Shown: piece after piece, positions 50,107 to 61,135 of the stretch
How positions within the stretch are numbered: the first letter of the stretch is position 1
Layout of the letters: each line of letters opens with the position of its first letter
NCBI RefSeq assembly: GCF_002079055.1
Contig: NC_047498.1
Location: 62,001-126,000, forward strand
Source of the DNA: Saccharomyces paradoxus
Lineage: Eukaryota > Ascomycota > Saccharomycetes > Saccharomycetales > Saccharomycetaceae
Length of the DNA: 64,000 nt
Reading direction: 5' to 3'
Notes under the pieces: generated by a model
Told to the model about the DNA's origin: nothing
Seen by the model: only the letters and a program-made list of their open reading frames with translations
Databases searched by the model: none
Program-made: the position numbers and the translations under genes

Positions 50107-53100
50107 ATGTCTTCACTAAAAGTGGCAGACGGGTGTCCCTATGGGTACCGACCATATCCAGATAGTGTGACTAATGCATTAAACCCATGTTTCGTATCCG
50201 TAGTTTCGACATGGCAAGCGGCCTTTTTCCTATTGTTTGGCAGCTATCAATTGTGGAAACTTTATAAGAACGAAAAAGTACCACCCAGATTAAAGAACTT
50301 TCCCATATCCCCAAGTAAAATTAGGAGTCGACATCTAACGCATTTGACTAATGTTTGCTTTCAATCTACGCTTATAATCTGTCAACTGGCCTTAGTGTCT
50401 CAATCAATTGATAGGGTTTATCCATCTATACTTAAGAAGGCTCTGTACTTGAATCTCCTTTTCAATTTGGGTATTTCTCTTCCTACTCAATACTTGACGT
50501 ATTTCAAAAGTACATTTTCAATGGGCAACCAGCTTTTCTACTACATGTTTCAGATTCTTCTACAACTTTTCCTGATATTGCAAGGGCACTACCATGGTTC
50601 CAGTAACACAAAACTTACTGTTATTAGCGGACAGACTGCTATGATTCTAGAACTTCTCCTTCTCTTCAATTCAGTTGCAATTTTTGTTTATGACCTGTGC
50701 TTTTTTGAGCCAATTCACGAATTATCTGAATACTACAAAAAAAATGGGTGGTACCCCCCCGTCCATGTACTATCTTATATTACATTTATCTGGATGAACA
50801 AGTTAATTGTGGAAACCTACCGTAATAAGAAAATCAAGGATCCTAACCAACTACCATTACCGCCAGTGAATTTGAATATTAAGTCAATAAGTAAGGAATT
50901 TAAGGGAAATTGGGAATTGGAAAAATGGCTGAATAGAAACTCTCTTTGGAGGGCTATTTGGAAATCATTCGGCAGAACTATTTCGGTGGCTATGCTATAC
51001 GAAACGACATCTGATTTACTTTCCGTAGTACAGCCCCAGTTCCTACGGATATTCATAGATGGTTTCAACCCAGAATCATCTTCTAAATATCCTCCTTTAA
51101 ATGGTGTATTTATTGCTTTGACGCTTTTTGTAATTAGCGTGGTTTCTGTGTTCCTAACAAATCAATTTTATATTGGGATTTTTGAGGCTGGTTTGGGGAT
51201 AAGAGGCTCTTTAGCTGCTTTAGTATACCAGAAGTCTTTAAGACTGACGCTAGCAGAGCGTAACGATAAATCCACTGGTGACATCTTAAATTTGATGTCT
51301 GTGGATGTATTAAGGATCCAGAGGTTTTTTGAGAATGCTCAAACCATCATTGGCGCTCCTATTCAGATTATAGTTGTATTAACGTCCCTCTACTGGTTGT
51401 TAGGAAAGGCTGTTATCGGGGGGTTGATTACTATGGCTATAATGATGCCCATCAACGCCTTTTTATCGAGAAAAGTAAAAAAGCTATCAAAGACCCAGAT
51501 GAGATATAAGGACATGAGGATTAAGACAATAACGGAGCTATTAAATGCTATAAAATCTATTAAATTGTACGCTTGGGAGGAACCTATGATGGCAAGATTA
51601 AATCATGTTCGTAACGACATGGAATTAAAAAATTTTCGCAAAATTGGTATAGTGAGCAACCTGATATATTTTGCCTGGAATTGTGTTCCTTTAATGGTGA
51701 CCTGCTCCACATTTGGCTTATATTCTTTATTTAGCGATTCACCATTATCTCCTGCCATTGTTTTCCCTTCATTATCTTTATTTAATATTTTGAACAGTGC
51801 CATCTATTCGGTTCCATCCATGATAAACACCATCATAGAGACAAGTGTTTCTATGGAAAGATTAAAGGCATTTTTACTTAGTGACGAAATTGATGACTCG
51901 TTTATTGAACGTACTGATCCTTCAGCGGATGAGAGATCGTTACCTGCCATAGAGATGAATAATATTACGTTTTTATGGAAGTCGAAGGAAGCGATAGCAT
52001 CTAGCCAACTTGGAGATAACTCGAGGACAGATGAAGAATCTATTATTGGATCTTCTCAGATTGCATTGAAGAGCATTGATCATTTTGAAGCGAAAAAGGG
52101 TGATTTAGTTTGTATTGTTGGTCGGGTAGGAGCTGGTAAATCAACGTTTTTGAGGGCAATTCTTGGTCAACTTCCTTGCATGAGCGGTTCTAGAGAGTCG
52201 ATAGCCCCCAAACTAATCATTAGATCATCGTCCCTAGCGTATTGTTCACAAGAATCCTGGATAATGAACGCATCTGTAAGGGAAAACATCCTATTTGGTC
52301 ACAAATTCGATAAGAATTATTATCAACTTACAATCAAAGCATGTCAATTGCTCCCCGATTTGAAAATCTTGCCAGATGGTGATGAAACTTTGGTGGGTGA
52401 AAAGGGTATTTCTCTATCAGGCGGTCAAAAAGCTCGTCTTTCATTAGCCAGAGCCGTGTATTCGAGAGCAGATATTTACTTGCTGGATGACATTTTATCT
52501 GCTGTTGATGCAGAGGTTAGTAAAAATATTATTGAGTATGTTTTGATCGGAAAGACGGCTTTATTGAAAAATAAAACGATTATTTTAACCACTAATACTG
52601 TATCAATATTAAAACATTCACAGATGATATATGCGCTAGAAAATGGTGAAATCGTCGAACAAGGGAATTATGAGGATGTGATGAACCGTGAAAATAATAC
52701 TTCAAAATTAAAAAAACTACTGGAGGAATTTGATTCTCCCATTGATAACGAAAATGAAAGCGATGTGCAAACTGAACACCGATCCGAAAGTGATGTGGAT
52801 GAACCTTTGCAGCTTAAAGTAGTTGAATCTGAAACTGAGGATGAGGTGGTTCGTGAGAGTGAATTAGAACTGGTCAAAGCCAATTCTAGAAGAGCTTCTC
52901 TAGCTACACTAAGACCTAGACCCTTTGTCGGAGCACAATTGGATTCCGTGAAGAAGACGGCGCAAGAGGTCGAAAAGACCGAGGTTGGGAGAGTTAAGAC
53001 AAAGGTCTATCTTGCATATATTAAAGCGTGTGGGGTTTCAGGTGTTGTTTTATTTTTTTTGTTTATGATTTTAACGAGAGTTTTTGATTTAGCAGAGAAT

Positions 53101-54792
53101 TTTTGGCTAAAGTATTGGTCAGAATCTAATGAAAAAAATGGTTCGAACGAAAGGGTTTGGATGTTTGTTGGTGTATATTCCTTGATTGGGGTAGCGTCGG
53201 CCGCATTCAATAACTTGCGGAGCATTATGATGTTATTGTATTGTTCTATAAGGGGCTCTAAAAAACTGCATGAAAGCATGGCAAAATCTGTAATTAGGAG
53301 TCCTATGACTTTCTTTGAGACTACTCCAGTTGGAAGAATCATAAACAGATTCTCATCTGATATGGATGCAGTGGACAGTAATCTACAGTACATTTTCTCT
53401 TTTTTTTTTAAGTCAATACTTACCTATTTGGTCACTGTTATATTGGTTGGGTACAATATGCCATGGTTTTTAGTGTTCAACATGTTCTTGGTGGTGATCT
53501 ACATTTACTATCAAACGTTTTACATTGTGTTATCGAGAGAGTTGAAAAGATTGATTAGCATATCTTACTCGCCGATTATGTCCCTAATGAGTGAGAGCTT
53601 AAACGGTTATTCCATTATTGAAGCATACGATCATTTTGAGAGGTTCATCTATCTAAATTATGAAAAAATTCAATATAACATCGATTTCGTCTTCAACTTT
53701 AGGTCAACGAATAGATGGTTGTCCGTGAGGTTGCAAACCATCGGTGCCACGATTGTATTGGCTACTGCAATCTTAGCACTAGCAACAATGAATACTAAAA
53801 GGCAACTAAGTTCGGGTATGGTTGGTCTGTTGATGAGCTACTCATTAGAGGTCACAGGCTCATTGACTTGGATCGTAAGAACTACTGTGATGATTGAAAC
53901 CAACATTGTATCGGTAGAAAGAATTGTTGAGTACTGTGAATTACCACCTGAAGCTCCATCCATTAATCCCGAAAAGAGGCCAGATAAAAATTGGCCATCA
54001 AAGGGCAGTATTGAATTCAAAAATTATTCTACAAAATACAGACAAAATCTAGATCCAGTGCTGAATGATATTAACGTGAAAATTAAGCCATGTGAAAAGG
54101 TCGGAATTGTTGGCAGAACAGGTGCAGGGAAGTCTACACTGAGTCTGGCGTTATTTAGAATGCTAGAGCCAATGGAAGGTAAAATTATTATTGACGGCAT
54201 CGATATATCCAGCATAGGTTTGTTTGATTTAAGAAGCCATTTGGCCATTATTCCTCAGGATGCACAGGCTTTTGAAGGTACGGTAAAGACCAATTTGGAT
54301 CCTTTCAATCGTTATTCGGAAAGTGAGCTTAAGAGGGCTGTTGAGCAAGCGCATCTAAAGCCTCATTTGGAAAAAATGCTTGAGAACAAACCAAGAGGTG
54401 ACGATAGTTCTAGTGAAGAGAATGACAACGTTAAAGATATTCTGGATGTCAAGATTAATGAGAACGGTAATAATTTGTCAGTGGGGCAAAGACAGCTACT
54501 ATGTTTGGCAAGAGCGTTGCTAAATCGTTCCAAAATATTGGTTCTTGATGAAGCAACCGCTTCCGTAGATATGGAAACGGACAAAATCATTCAAGATACC
54601 ATCAGAAGAGAATTCAAGGACCGTACTATTTTAACAATTGCACACCGTATCGACACTGTGTTGGACAGTGATAGAATCATTGTTCTTGATCAGGGCAACG
54701 TGAAAGAATTCGATTCACCCTCGAAATTATTATCTGATAAAACATCTATTTTTTACAGTCTTTGTGAGAAAGGTGGGTATTTGAAACAATGA
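50107..54792 (+). CDS. BPT1: BPT1, vacuolar ABCC-type bile pigment / glutathione-conjugate transporter
   Basis: This 1561-aa protein (1559 in S. cerevisiae) is a full MRP-type transporter paralogous to Ycf1. It has TMD0 with five N-terminal segments, TMD1, NBD1 with Walker A GRVGAGKST (K678) and signature LSGGQKAR, an acidic linker (about 875-960), TMD2, and NBD2 with GRTGAGKST (K1342) and signature LSVGQRQ. NBD1 has LLDD where NBD2 has VLDE: Asp replaces the catalytic Glu, the usual asymmetry of ABCC proteins. Bpt1 moves unconjugated bilirubin, glutathione conjugates and cadmium into the vacuole. Confidence 0.96.
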   Translation: MSSLKVADGCPYGYRPYPDSVTNALNPCFVSVVSTWQAAFFLLFGSYQLWKLYKNEKVPPRLKNFPISPSKIRSRHLTHLTNVCFQSTLIICQLALVSQSIDRVYPSILKKALYLNLLFNLGISLPTQYLTYFKSTFSMGNQLFYYMFQILLQLFLILQGHYHGSSNTKLTVISGQTAMILELLLLFNSVAIFVYDLCFFEPIHELSEYYKKNGWYPPVHVLSYITFIWMNKLIVETYRNKKIKDPNQLPLPPVNLNIKSISKEFKGNWELEKWLNRNSLWRAIWKSFGRTISVAMLYETTSDLLSVVQPQFLRIFIDGFNPESSSKYPPLNGVFIALTLFVISVVSVFLTNQFYIGIFEAGLGIRGSLAALVYQKSLRLTLAERNDKSTGDILNLMSVDVLRIQRFFENAQTIIGAPIQIIVVLTSLYWLLGKAVIGGLITMAIMMPINAFLSRKVKKLSKTQMRYKDMRIKTITELLNAIKSIKLYAWEEPMMARLNHVRNDMELKNFRKIGIVSNLIYFAWNCVPLMVTCSTFGLYSLFSDSPLSPAIVFPSLSLFNILNSAIYSVPSMINTIIETSVSMERLKAFLLSDEIDDSFIERTDPSADERSLPAIEMNNITFLWKSKEAIASSQLGDNSRTDEESIIGSSQIALKSIDHFEAKKGDLVCIVGRVGAGKSTFLRAILGQLPCMSGSRESIAPKLIIRSSSLAYCSQESWIMNASVRENILFGHKFDKNYYQLTIKACQLLPDLKILPDGDETLVGEKGISLSGGQKARLSLARAVYSRADIYLLDDILSAVDAEVSKNIIEYVLIGKTALLKNKTIILTTNTVSILKHSQMIYALENGEIVEQGNYEDVMNRENNTSKLKKLLEEFDSPIDNENESDVQTEHRSESDVDEPLQLKVVESETEDEVVRESELELVKANSRRASLATLRPRPFVGAQLDSVKKTAQEVEKTEVGRVKTKVYLAYIKACGVSGVVLFFLFMILTRVFDLAENFWLKYWSESNEKNGSNERVWMFVGVYSLIGVASAAFNNLRSIMMLLYCSIRGSKKLHESMAKSVIRSPMTFFETTPVGRIINRFSSDMDAVDSNLQYIFSFFFKSILTYLVTVILVGYNMPWFLVFNMFLVVIYIYYQTFYIVLSRELKRLISISYSPIMSLMSESLNGYSIIEAYDHFERFIYLNYEKIQYNIDFVFNFRSTNRWLSVRLQTIGATIVLATAILALATMNTKRQLSSGMVGLLMSYSLEVTGSLTWIVRTTVMIETNIVSVERIVEYCELPPEAPSINPEKRPDKNWPSKGSIEFKNYSTKYRQNLDPVLNDINVKIKPCEKVGIVGRTGAGKSTLSLALFRMLEPMEGKIIIDGIDISSIGLFDLRSHLAIIPQDAQAFEGTVKTNLDPFNRYSESELKRAVEQAHLKPHLEKMLENKPRGDDSSSEENDNVKDILDVKINENGNNLSVGQRQLLCLARALLNRSKILVLDEATASVDMETDKIIQDTIRREFKDRTILTIAHRIDTVLDSDRIIVLDQGNVKEFDSPSKLLSDKTSIFYSLCEKGGYLKQ

Positions 54793-54888
54793 TTTTGATT
54801 ATTATACGTAAACGTATAGAATATCTAACGCACTATAGTATGTACGATCACACCAGTTCTTTACGTTCCTTTATGGTTTTTACGAACC

Positions 54889-54895
54889 CGGGTAA
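54889..54895. promoter_or_regulatory. Reb1 site between BPT1 and EMC6
   Basis: CGGGTAA (TTACCCG on the other strand) is the Reb1 core, midway in the 209-bp gap between tandem genes. Reb1 here could open the EMC6 promoter and also act as a roadblock terminator for BPT1 read-through. Confidence 0.7.
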
Positions 54896-55001
54896 TAGTA
54901 GAGGAGGCTAATAAAGATATAAGCGAATACAACTCAGTTTTCACCTAATACTCGATCGCTTAGGCAGTGTTCGAAGAAGACAGCGATAGATACTTATAAA
55001 A

Positions 55002-55328
55002 ATGAGCTCAAATGAAGAGGTCTTTAGTCAGATAAACGCAACTGCGAATGTGGTCGATAATAAGAAGCGTTTGTTGTTCGTGCAAGATAGTTCTGCACTA
55101 GTTCTAGGGCTTGTTGCAGGATTTTTGCAGATCGAATCAGTCAATGGGTTCATTTGGTTCCTAGTTCTGTACAACTTGATTAATGTCATTTACATTGTTT
55201 GGATCTGTCAATTGCAACCAGGAAAGTTCTACCAAAGCCCGATTCAAGACATTTTCTTCGAATCATTTTTTAGAGAGATAACTGGTTTTGTCATGGCGTG
55301 GACATTTGGATACGCCCTAATTGGATGA
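55002..55328 (+). CDS. EMC6: EMC6, subunit of the ER membrane protein complex
   Basis: This 108-aa protein has the S. cerevisiae length. Three hydrophobic segments are visible (LVLGLVAGFLQI, FIWFLVLYNLINVIYIVWI, and ITGFVMAWTFGYALIG at the C-terminus). Emc6 with Emc3 forms the conserved insertase core of the EMC, which inserts tail-anchored and multispanning proteins into the ER membrane. Confidence 0.95.
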   Translation: MSSNEEVFSQINATANVVDNKKRLLFVQDSSALVLGLVAGFLQIESVNGFIWFLVLYNLINVIYIVWICQLQPGKFYQSPIQDIFFESFFREITGFVMAWTFGYALIG

Positions 55329-55751
55329 AAGGCATGGAAACTACTGCTGTAAACAGTTAGAAGTAGGGTTGATTTATTATGTACAGTAAATATAATGTTA
55401 TTATTAGTATTTTTTTTTTTTTGAATTTTTTTGGTCCCTTCTAAGCAAAAAGACATGTCAACAGTATTTCAGTTAAAGATTTCAAATATACAAGTAAGTT
55501 TAAATCCTCAATCGGTTGCAGAAATAAGAAAAGCGTAAGAGTGTAGGGATTTTCAGGGAAATAGGAAAGAGGTACAAAAATAGGTCAGGGAAGAAAGCGA
55601 ATAATGAATATAGGGGAACATAAATGTTATGGACAAGAGTAGATATCAAAATAAAATAAAGTGTAAGACAAATGAAAAAAAAAAAAAAAAAAAAAAAAAA
55701 AGAAAACGAAAATAGAAAAAGTGGAAGGAGAACGAACGGTGATAACACTAA
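55329..55751. terminator. Convergent 3' region EMC6 / PUF3 with A26 homopolymer
   Basis: 423 bp. An uninterrupted run of 26 A at 55676-55701 reads as T26 in the PUF3 3' UTR sense. A T-run near 55411-55422 lies after EMC6. I see no gene. Confidence 0.65.
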
Positions 55752-57150
55752 TTACACCTCTGCATTTTCAACCAACGCCGCAAGTTTTTCAACACTGGCT
55801 AAATGTCTATTTCCCAAAGAGTTAGATTTGTTTAGCTTATCCAAATACGCTCTAATGGCAATGACGATTAATTTCTTACCCTCACCCTCAGAAACGTTAA
55901 CTAATTTTTGGATCACATAATTGGCGAATTGATCCTTGATCATTAAAATCATTGGAGAACCATCTTCCAGATTTAAGGCATGGTTTTTGTCCCTTGGTAA
56001 AATCATAGACATTATTAAATTCTTCTGATCTTTAGAGCCATAAAGAATAGATTTTTCGACCACGTTGGAGGCAAATTTATGTTTAGAATATTCGACAACA
56101 TTATTGGCTACAGTTTCTATGATTTCTTGTTTGATATCGACCATTTCCTTATTGGTAAATTGGTCTTGTTGTAAAATGTATTGAATAACATAGTTACCAT
56201 ATTGGTCTTGAATTAGATAGGGTATGAAGTCTTTCAATTCATTTAAAATGTTTTTCTGATCTTCACTTGAACCAAACTCCAACAATCTTTGGATTACTCG
56301 ACAGCCGTAGGAGTGAGTAGATAGATGGTATATGTGGCCAGTTAAAGAACTTAAAATAAAGGGTAATTTTTCTATAGGAATTGTTTCGATGGCCTTTTGG
56401 ATAACGTGATTACCGTTTTGGTCTTTAATCATTTGTAAAACGGAATCAGATAGTTCCAGGACCAACTCAATTCTTTGATTGGAATCGATAAATTCCAGCG
56501 CCTTTTGGATGACACGGCATGCGTACATTTGCAAAGATAACTGCTTCATGTTACCTTTAAATTGCTCCACCAAAGTATCTTTCTGAATTTTGCTACCAAA
56601 TTCAAAGAATTTTTGTATGACGTAGTTACCAAAAACATCGTTCGAAAGTTCAATGGCATCATTGCGGATCTCGTTGAATATAACCTCCTTTTCTGAAGCT
56701 GGTGAAGTGGCTAATTCGCGCTGAATGAACCGCGAACCATGTTGATCTTTGCAAAACTCCAAAGAATGGCCGAAAATGTCTTTTAATGACATATTCGAGT
56801 TTGAATTTTTGTCAGAACCACTGTTTCTAAGTTGCTCTAACAACGGTGACCGATGATACGTTTGCTGCTGTTGCTGTTGTGGTGGACTTTGAGAATGAGA
56901 TTTATGGTTATTGGTCCCTGGCTCATTAGACTTGGAAGATGTATTCTTCTTGGAAGAATTCTTTGAAGCTGCAAAGCTCTCTAAATAAGGGTTTGCCTGC
57001 TTGTTGCTGTTGTTGGCGTTATTTGCAGAATGGTTCTTGTTGTTCCTTTTCTTGAAGTTTTTTTCGTCCTTGGCCACTTTGACTGGTACAGGATTTGGAG
57101 AGGGGTAGTAAATATAAGGATTCTCCTGTTGCTGCTGTTGATCTTGTTGT

Positions 57151-57209
<59 letters not shown>

Positions 57210-58388
57210 GGGGGCAGATGGTGGCGGAGGTGGTATAAACATCATTGGGTTGGGGTAGGCAAATGGGAACGGAGTGTTGTTTGGTGGAGACGAAGGTGAA
57301 GAGACAGAAGAAGGCCTGTTTGCTTTCTTCTTTTTCTTACCATTAGAGTCTTCGGTATCTTCATTCGCCGGCACCTGTACTGAAATCATTTGGGAAATGA
57401 AATTTGAAGGAGACCCGATCAAATAGTTGGAGAAGTTTTGGTAATGAGGGCCCTGATGAAATTGGTTTGGTGGAAAGCCATTCATGTAGGGGGGAAAATT
57501 GTTATTTGCAGGCCCATCTTGTTGGTTGGGCAGCACCACATTTGGGGCCCCAACAAGAGCCGGGTTGTTACCAGGTCTAAACACCGGAGTGTTGGCTACA
57601 TTCCAAATATTTCTTTTGGGGTAATGAGCATTTTCTGATTCCAAAGACGCAGAGGAGCCTGAATTCGAACTGGAGTGGTAAAGAGAGCCACTATTTGTGG
57701 TGTTCCTATTCAATTTGTTGAAGTTTGTGTCAGATTGGGCAGTTTGGTCAAAAGTGCTTTGAGTGTCTAAGCTAGCGTTAGAGACATTTTTTGGTATGAA
57801 CTGAGACTGATTAGCAGCAGCTTCTGGCCTATCTTGAGTTTCCAGTTCTCTTGTACCGTCAATTAAAGACTTCCCGAATTTCTCAAAAAATCCTTCCCCG
57901 CCAGAGTTGCTGTTGTCATTGCCATTGTAGTAAACGGGTCCAGCAATGGAAGCTGAATACTGACCTAAAAGATGGTTGACTTTATTGTTTTTCCCAAGGT
58001 TACCCGCTGCATGGTGCGTATGATAGTTGCTGTAGGATGTGGATGACAGGGAGGCGGTGTCGTTTGATCTGTACTGGTAATAATTGCCGCCGTTGCCAAA
58101 AAACTTCTTTGAGTTTGTAGAGAATGGCGGAGCCGTACCAACAGATAGGGCAGTTTTCTTAAAGATCGGTGAAGATTCACTGGAACCGTGAAGCAGCAAG
58201 ATCTCTGAATCTACCTCATTCGCCGTGGTAAAACTCGACCTTCTGAAACCGCCGATTTGTTGTGAGCCGGCAGCACTGCCGCTCACAATGGCGCCGGCCT
58301 GGCCGCCGTTATTGTTACCATTGGATAGGGCGCTTAAAGAAGACACTATTGATGCGAGTTCCATATCCATATCCATGTCCATTTCCAT
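55752..58388 (-). CDS. PUF3: PUF3, Pumilio-family regulator of mitochondrial mRNAs
   Basis: This 878-aa protein (879 in S. cerevisiae) binds UGUANAUA elements in 3' UTRs of nuclear mRNAs for mitochondrial proteins and recruits Ccr4-Not or promotes translation near mitochondria. The N-terminal ~530 residues are disordered: a Met-Asp repeat start, Asn/Ser-rich stretches, a proline run, and polyglutamine (22 Q, one D, 5 Q). Eight PUM repeats fill about 535-870, with helices such as CKDQHGSRFIQ, NDVFGNYVIQKFFE, KDQNGNHVIQKAIE and QDQYGNYVIQYILQ. The low-complexity region differs in length detail from S. cerevisiae. Confidence 0.97.
57126..57209. repeat. Polyglutamine-coding CAG/CAA repeat in PUF3
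   Basis: On the minus strand 22 Gln codons (57144-57209), mostly in alternating CAACAG order, are separated by one Asp codon from 5 more (57126-57140). The alternation makes it a hexamer repeat, which usually resists pure-CAG expansion. Confidence 0.95.
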
Positions 58389-59154
58389 TTGTACTCGCGA
58401 TATTGCGCTATTCGAAAGGGGCTTAAAAGCGTAGTTGTTACGTATTATTTTGCTTGTTTTCTTATCTGTTCTCAGATATGTCAGCAGCAGCGAGTTTCCT
58501 TTTCACCGCTTTCCGATGTTCCTATCTTCTTCTTATGTTTCTCTTTAGAGACCGAATGATTGAAAAAAAATTAGATAAGCAGTATTATACTATTTACAGT
58601 AGATATTCAAAATATGTGCAGGCACCACTTTTTTTCCTTTCTTCTTTAGTTTTTTTCTCCTATTCATCAGCTTCTTACATCCAATATACATTCTTAAGTA
58701 TGCTAAAGGTACATTTGGGAAATTCTCTTCCTCTCTCCACAATTTTTAGAAGGAAAAAAGAAATTATTTCAGGGTAATATCCGTAAATAGCGATCAATAT
58801 TTATCTCAAGCCCTCTTTTCCTTGCTCAAAACCTGGCTCTTGAATTCTAGGTCTTGTTGCGTTGCCCTAGGGCCGTTTTCTTCGAGAAGTTCTGGGACGG
58901 TCCGATCGGGAAAAAAGGTTCCCCTTTCGGACGTATCGCAGGCAATGTGCAAAAGCTTATTATATACGAGAAAAGAAACGGGAAGGAACGAAAAAAGATG
59001 AAAAATGCAGCGATAAAATGATATTGTGGTTAATCTAAATTTATATATATATAAATCTATTGTTATACACAAAAATGATCATTTTGTATACAGATGACCG
59101 CAGATAAAATAATAGTTTTATATATATAGATATATTTACTGCAAAAATCCGACG
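58389..59154. other. Divergent promoter PUF3 / YEH1
   Basis: 766 bp. An imperfect inverted repeat at 58900-58932 (outer arms GTCCGA/TCGGAC, inner GGGAA/TTCCC) lies about 220 bp before YEH1. TATATATATAAA-type sequence at 59042-59054 may serve as TATA. I see no gene. Confidence 0.5.
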
Positions 59155-60876
59155 ATGGGTGTTTCAACGGTGTTGAAAAGGGCTAGGAATTTACTAGCAA
59201 CGTTCATAGTATGCTGTTTTATGGCAGTAGTGCTTGTCCTGGCGCTGGCACGCCATTTTATAAATGAGCATAGAGACACTAGGAGCTCATCGACACAGAT
59301 TGAAGTTAGCGATGAGAGTAAAAGAAACGTGCACCATGACCACGTTCTTACGAGGACCAATGCTTACTCGACGCCATACCTTGATTTGGAACATGACAAG
59401 AAAAACGGCATCGTTTACGATCACACAAGAACGGTGATCCGTAAAAAGAACCGCGAGGAGGGGCCCTCGTCGCTGCATAAGAACCTTTTTCACAAATTTT
59501 TAACAAAGCTTATTTTTAGGTTTATCGAGAAAGAAAAAGTTGCAGAAGGTGTAACGCAGGGGAAGTTCAATAACAGCAACAATGAAATTGCCAATCATGA
59601 ACCAATTTTTGAAAAAGTTCCCGTTCATTCTGACGATCCATTACAGAATCTAATTCTATCGGAGGACTTAACATTAGTTGCCGATCTCAATTATTATTTT
59701 AACCAGTATAACATCCAAATAGAGGAGTTTAGATTGGAGACTGAGGACGGGTTTGTTATAGATTTGTGGCACTTGATACCAAAATATAGAACGACTGATT
59801 CAGACAAGAAGAAGAGACCACCCATTTTGATGCTACACGGTCTTTTGCAAAGTAGTGGTTCTTTCGCATCCAATGGTAGGAAATCTCTGGCATATTTTCT
59901 GTATCAGTCCGGTTACGATATCTGGTTAGGGAATAACAGATGTGGATTTAGGCCGGAATGGAACGATGCGAAAGTACCGACATTGGCTTCCAGATGGGAC
60001 TGGGACCTTCGCGAAATGGTCAAGTACGATTTAACTCTGTTGATCGATACCGTCTTGGCTAAGACGCAGTTTGAAAAGCTTACCTTGATCTCGCATTCTC
60101 AAGGCACTACACAGGGGTTTATGGGCTTAGTCAATGAAGATAAGTTCTTCCCTCCCGGTTCAGGATCTAAGGACTCGTTTTTCACTTCTAAGATCGCTAA
60201 CTATATTGCCTTGGCCCCTGCAGTGTATCCCGGTCCTTTGCTAAACGAGAAATTGTTTGTTAAGCTTATGACAAAGGAAATCGACAATCCTTGGTTCTTT
60301 GGTGAAACAAGTTTTTTTGAGATAATGATGATTGTAAGAAATTTGTGCGTTGGTGAGAGCTTGTTTTCCTTTGTCTGTTACACGATCTTCAATTACCTAT
60401 TTGATTGGAACGATACCCTTTGGGACACCGCATTAAGAGATCGCCATTTCCTGTTTTCACCAGTCCATGTTTCAGTGAAGTTGATGCAATGGTGGCTGTC
60501 GCCCGACCCCAACAAAGTAAGTTTTAAATTCGGTTCCCATAAGATGTTCCCTGATAATGTTAAGTGGTTTTCAGACGCGTCAAACGCTCCAAACATCTAC
60601 TTATTTGTTCCGAAACAAGATAGATTGGTGGACGGAGAAAGATTAATTAATCATTTCGTTAATGTGGAATCAAATGTCAACTGCAAGATCTGGTACATTG
60701 ATGAGTACGCTCACATTGATGTCCTATGGGCACATGATGTCATAGAGAGAATTGGCAAACCAATTTTACAGAATTTGAATAACTATTACTCCAAGAAGCC
60801 ATCCAGCGCCTTTGAAAGTGATTGTTCAGATACAGAGGTAGAAACGGAGCTAGAAATGGTTGCTGAGAAGGCTTGA
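59155..60876 (+). CDS. YEH1: YEH1, steryl ester hydrolase of lipid droplets
   Basis: This 573-aa protein equals S. cerevisiae Yeh1. A single membrane segment near residues 13-32 (FIVCCFMAVVLVLALA) anchors it to lipid droplets/ER. The acid-lipase-type alpha/beta-hydrolase domain runs from about 180 to 550, with LMLHGLLQSSGSF (oxyanion region), nucleophile S315 in SHSQG, an Asp in VPKQDRLVD and a His in DEYAHIDVLWAHD completing the triad. It mobilises stored sterol esters, with Yeh2 and Tgl1. The tail is acidic (DCSDTEVETELEM). Confidence 0.96.
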   Translation: MGVSTVLKRARNLLATFIVCCFMAVVLVLALARHFINEHRDTRSSSTQIEVSDESKRNVHHDHVLTRTNAYSTPYLDLEHDKKNGIVYDHTRTVIRKKNREEGPSSLHKNLFHKFLTKLIFRFIEKEKVAEGVTQGKFNNSNNEIANHEPIFEKVPVHSDDPLQNLILSEDLTLVADLNYYFNQYNIQIEEFRLETEDGFVIDLWHLIPKYRTTDSDKKKRPPILMLHGLLQSSGSFASNGRKSLAYFLYQSGYDIWLGNNRCGFRPEWNDAKVPTLASRWDWDLREMVKYDLTLLIDTVLAKTQFEKLTLISHSQGTTQGFMGLVNEDKFFPPGSGSKDSFFTSKIANYIALAPAVYPGPLLNEKLFVKLMTKEIDNPWFFGETSFFEIMMIVRNLCVGESLFSFVCYTIFNYLFDWNDTLWDTALRDRHFLFSPVHVSVKLMQWWLSPDPNKVSFKFGSHKMFPDNVKWFSDASNAPNIYLFVPKQDRLVDGERLINHFVNVESNVNCKIWYIDEYAHIDVLWAHDVIERIGKPILQNLNNYYSKKPSSAFESDCSDTEVETELEMVAEKA

Positions 60877-61025
60877 AGAGCAAGCATGAAATAGGTTAAT
60901 ATAAATTATACTCGGGATACATAGATAGAGGGCTAGTAAATTTTAGTTTTTAATTGTTCTTTTTTTTTATTGTGTCACTAGTTACCGGGAGTTGGGCAAT
61001 CTCCGTGTAAAACGATATGTCTTTT

Positions 61026-61060
61026 TGAAAAATTTGATATCGAAAAAAAAAATCGATGAG
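61026..61060 (+). promoter_or_regulatory. RRPE and PAC elements of SOF1
   Basis: TGAAAAATTT at 61026-61035 (RRPE) and CGATGAG at 61054-61060 (PAC core) lie 76-110 bp before the SOF1 ATG, the standard arrangement of Ribi promoters. Confidence 0.8.
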
Positions 61061-61135
61061 ATTGTATTATAATAGTACAATGTAACTGCACGTCATTATC
61101 ATAGTTTGAAAATCCCACGAGGATAAGGTATTAAA

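Noticed and set aside
57030-57299. Plus-strand frame with a poly-leucine run opposite PUF3
   Set aside because: Poly-Leu is the reverse reading of the CAG/CAA tract.
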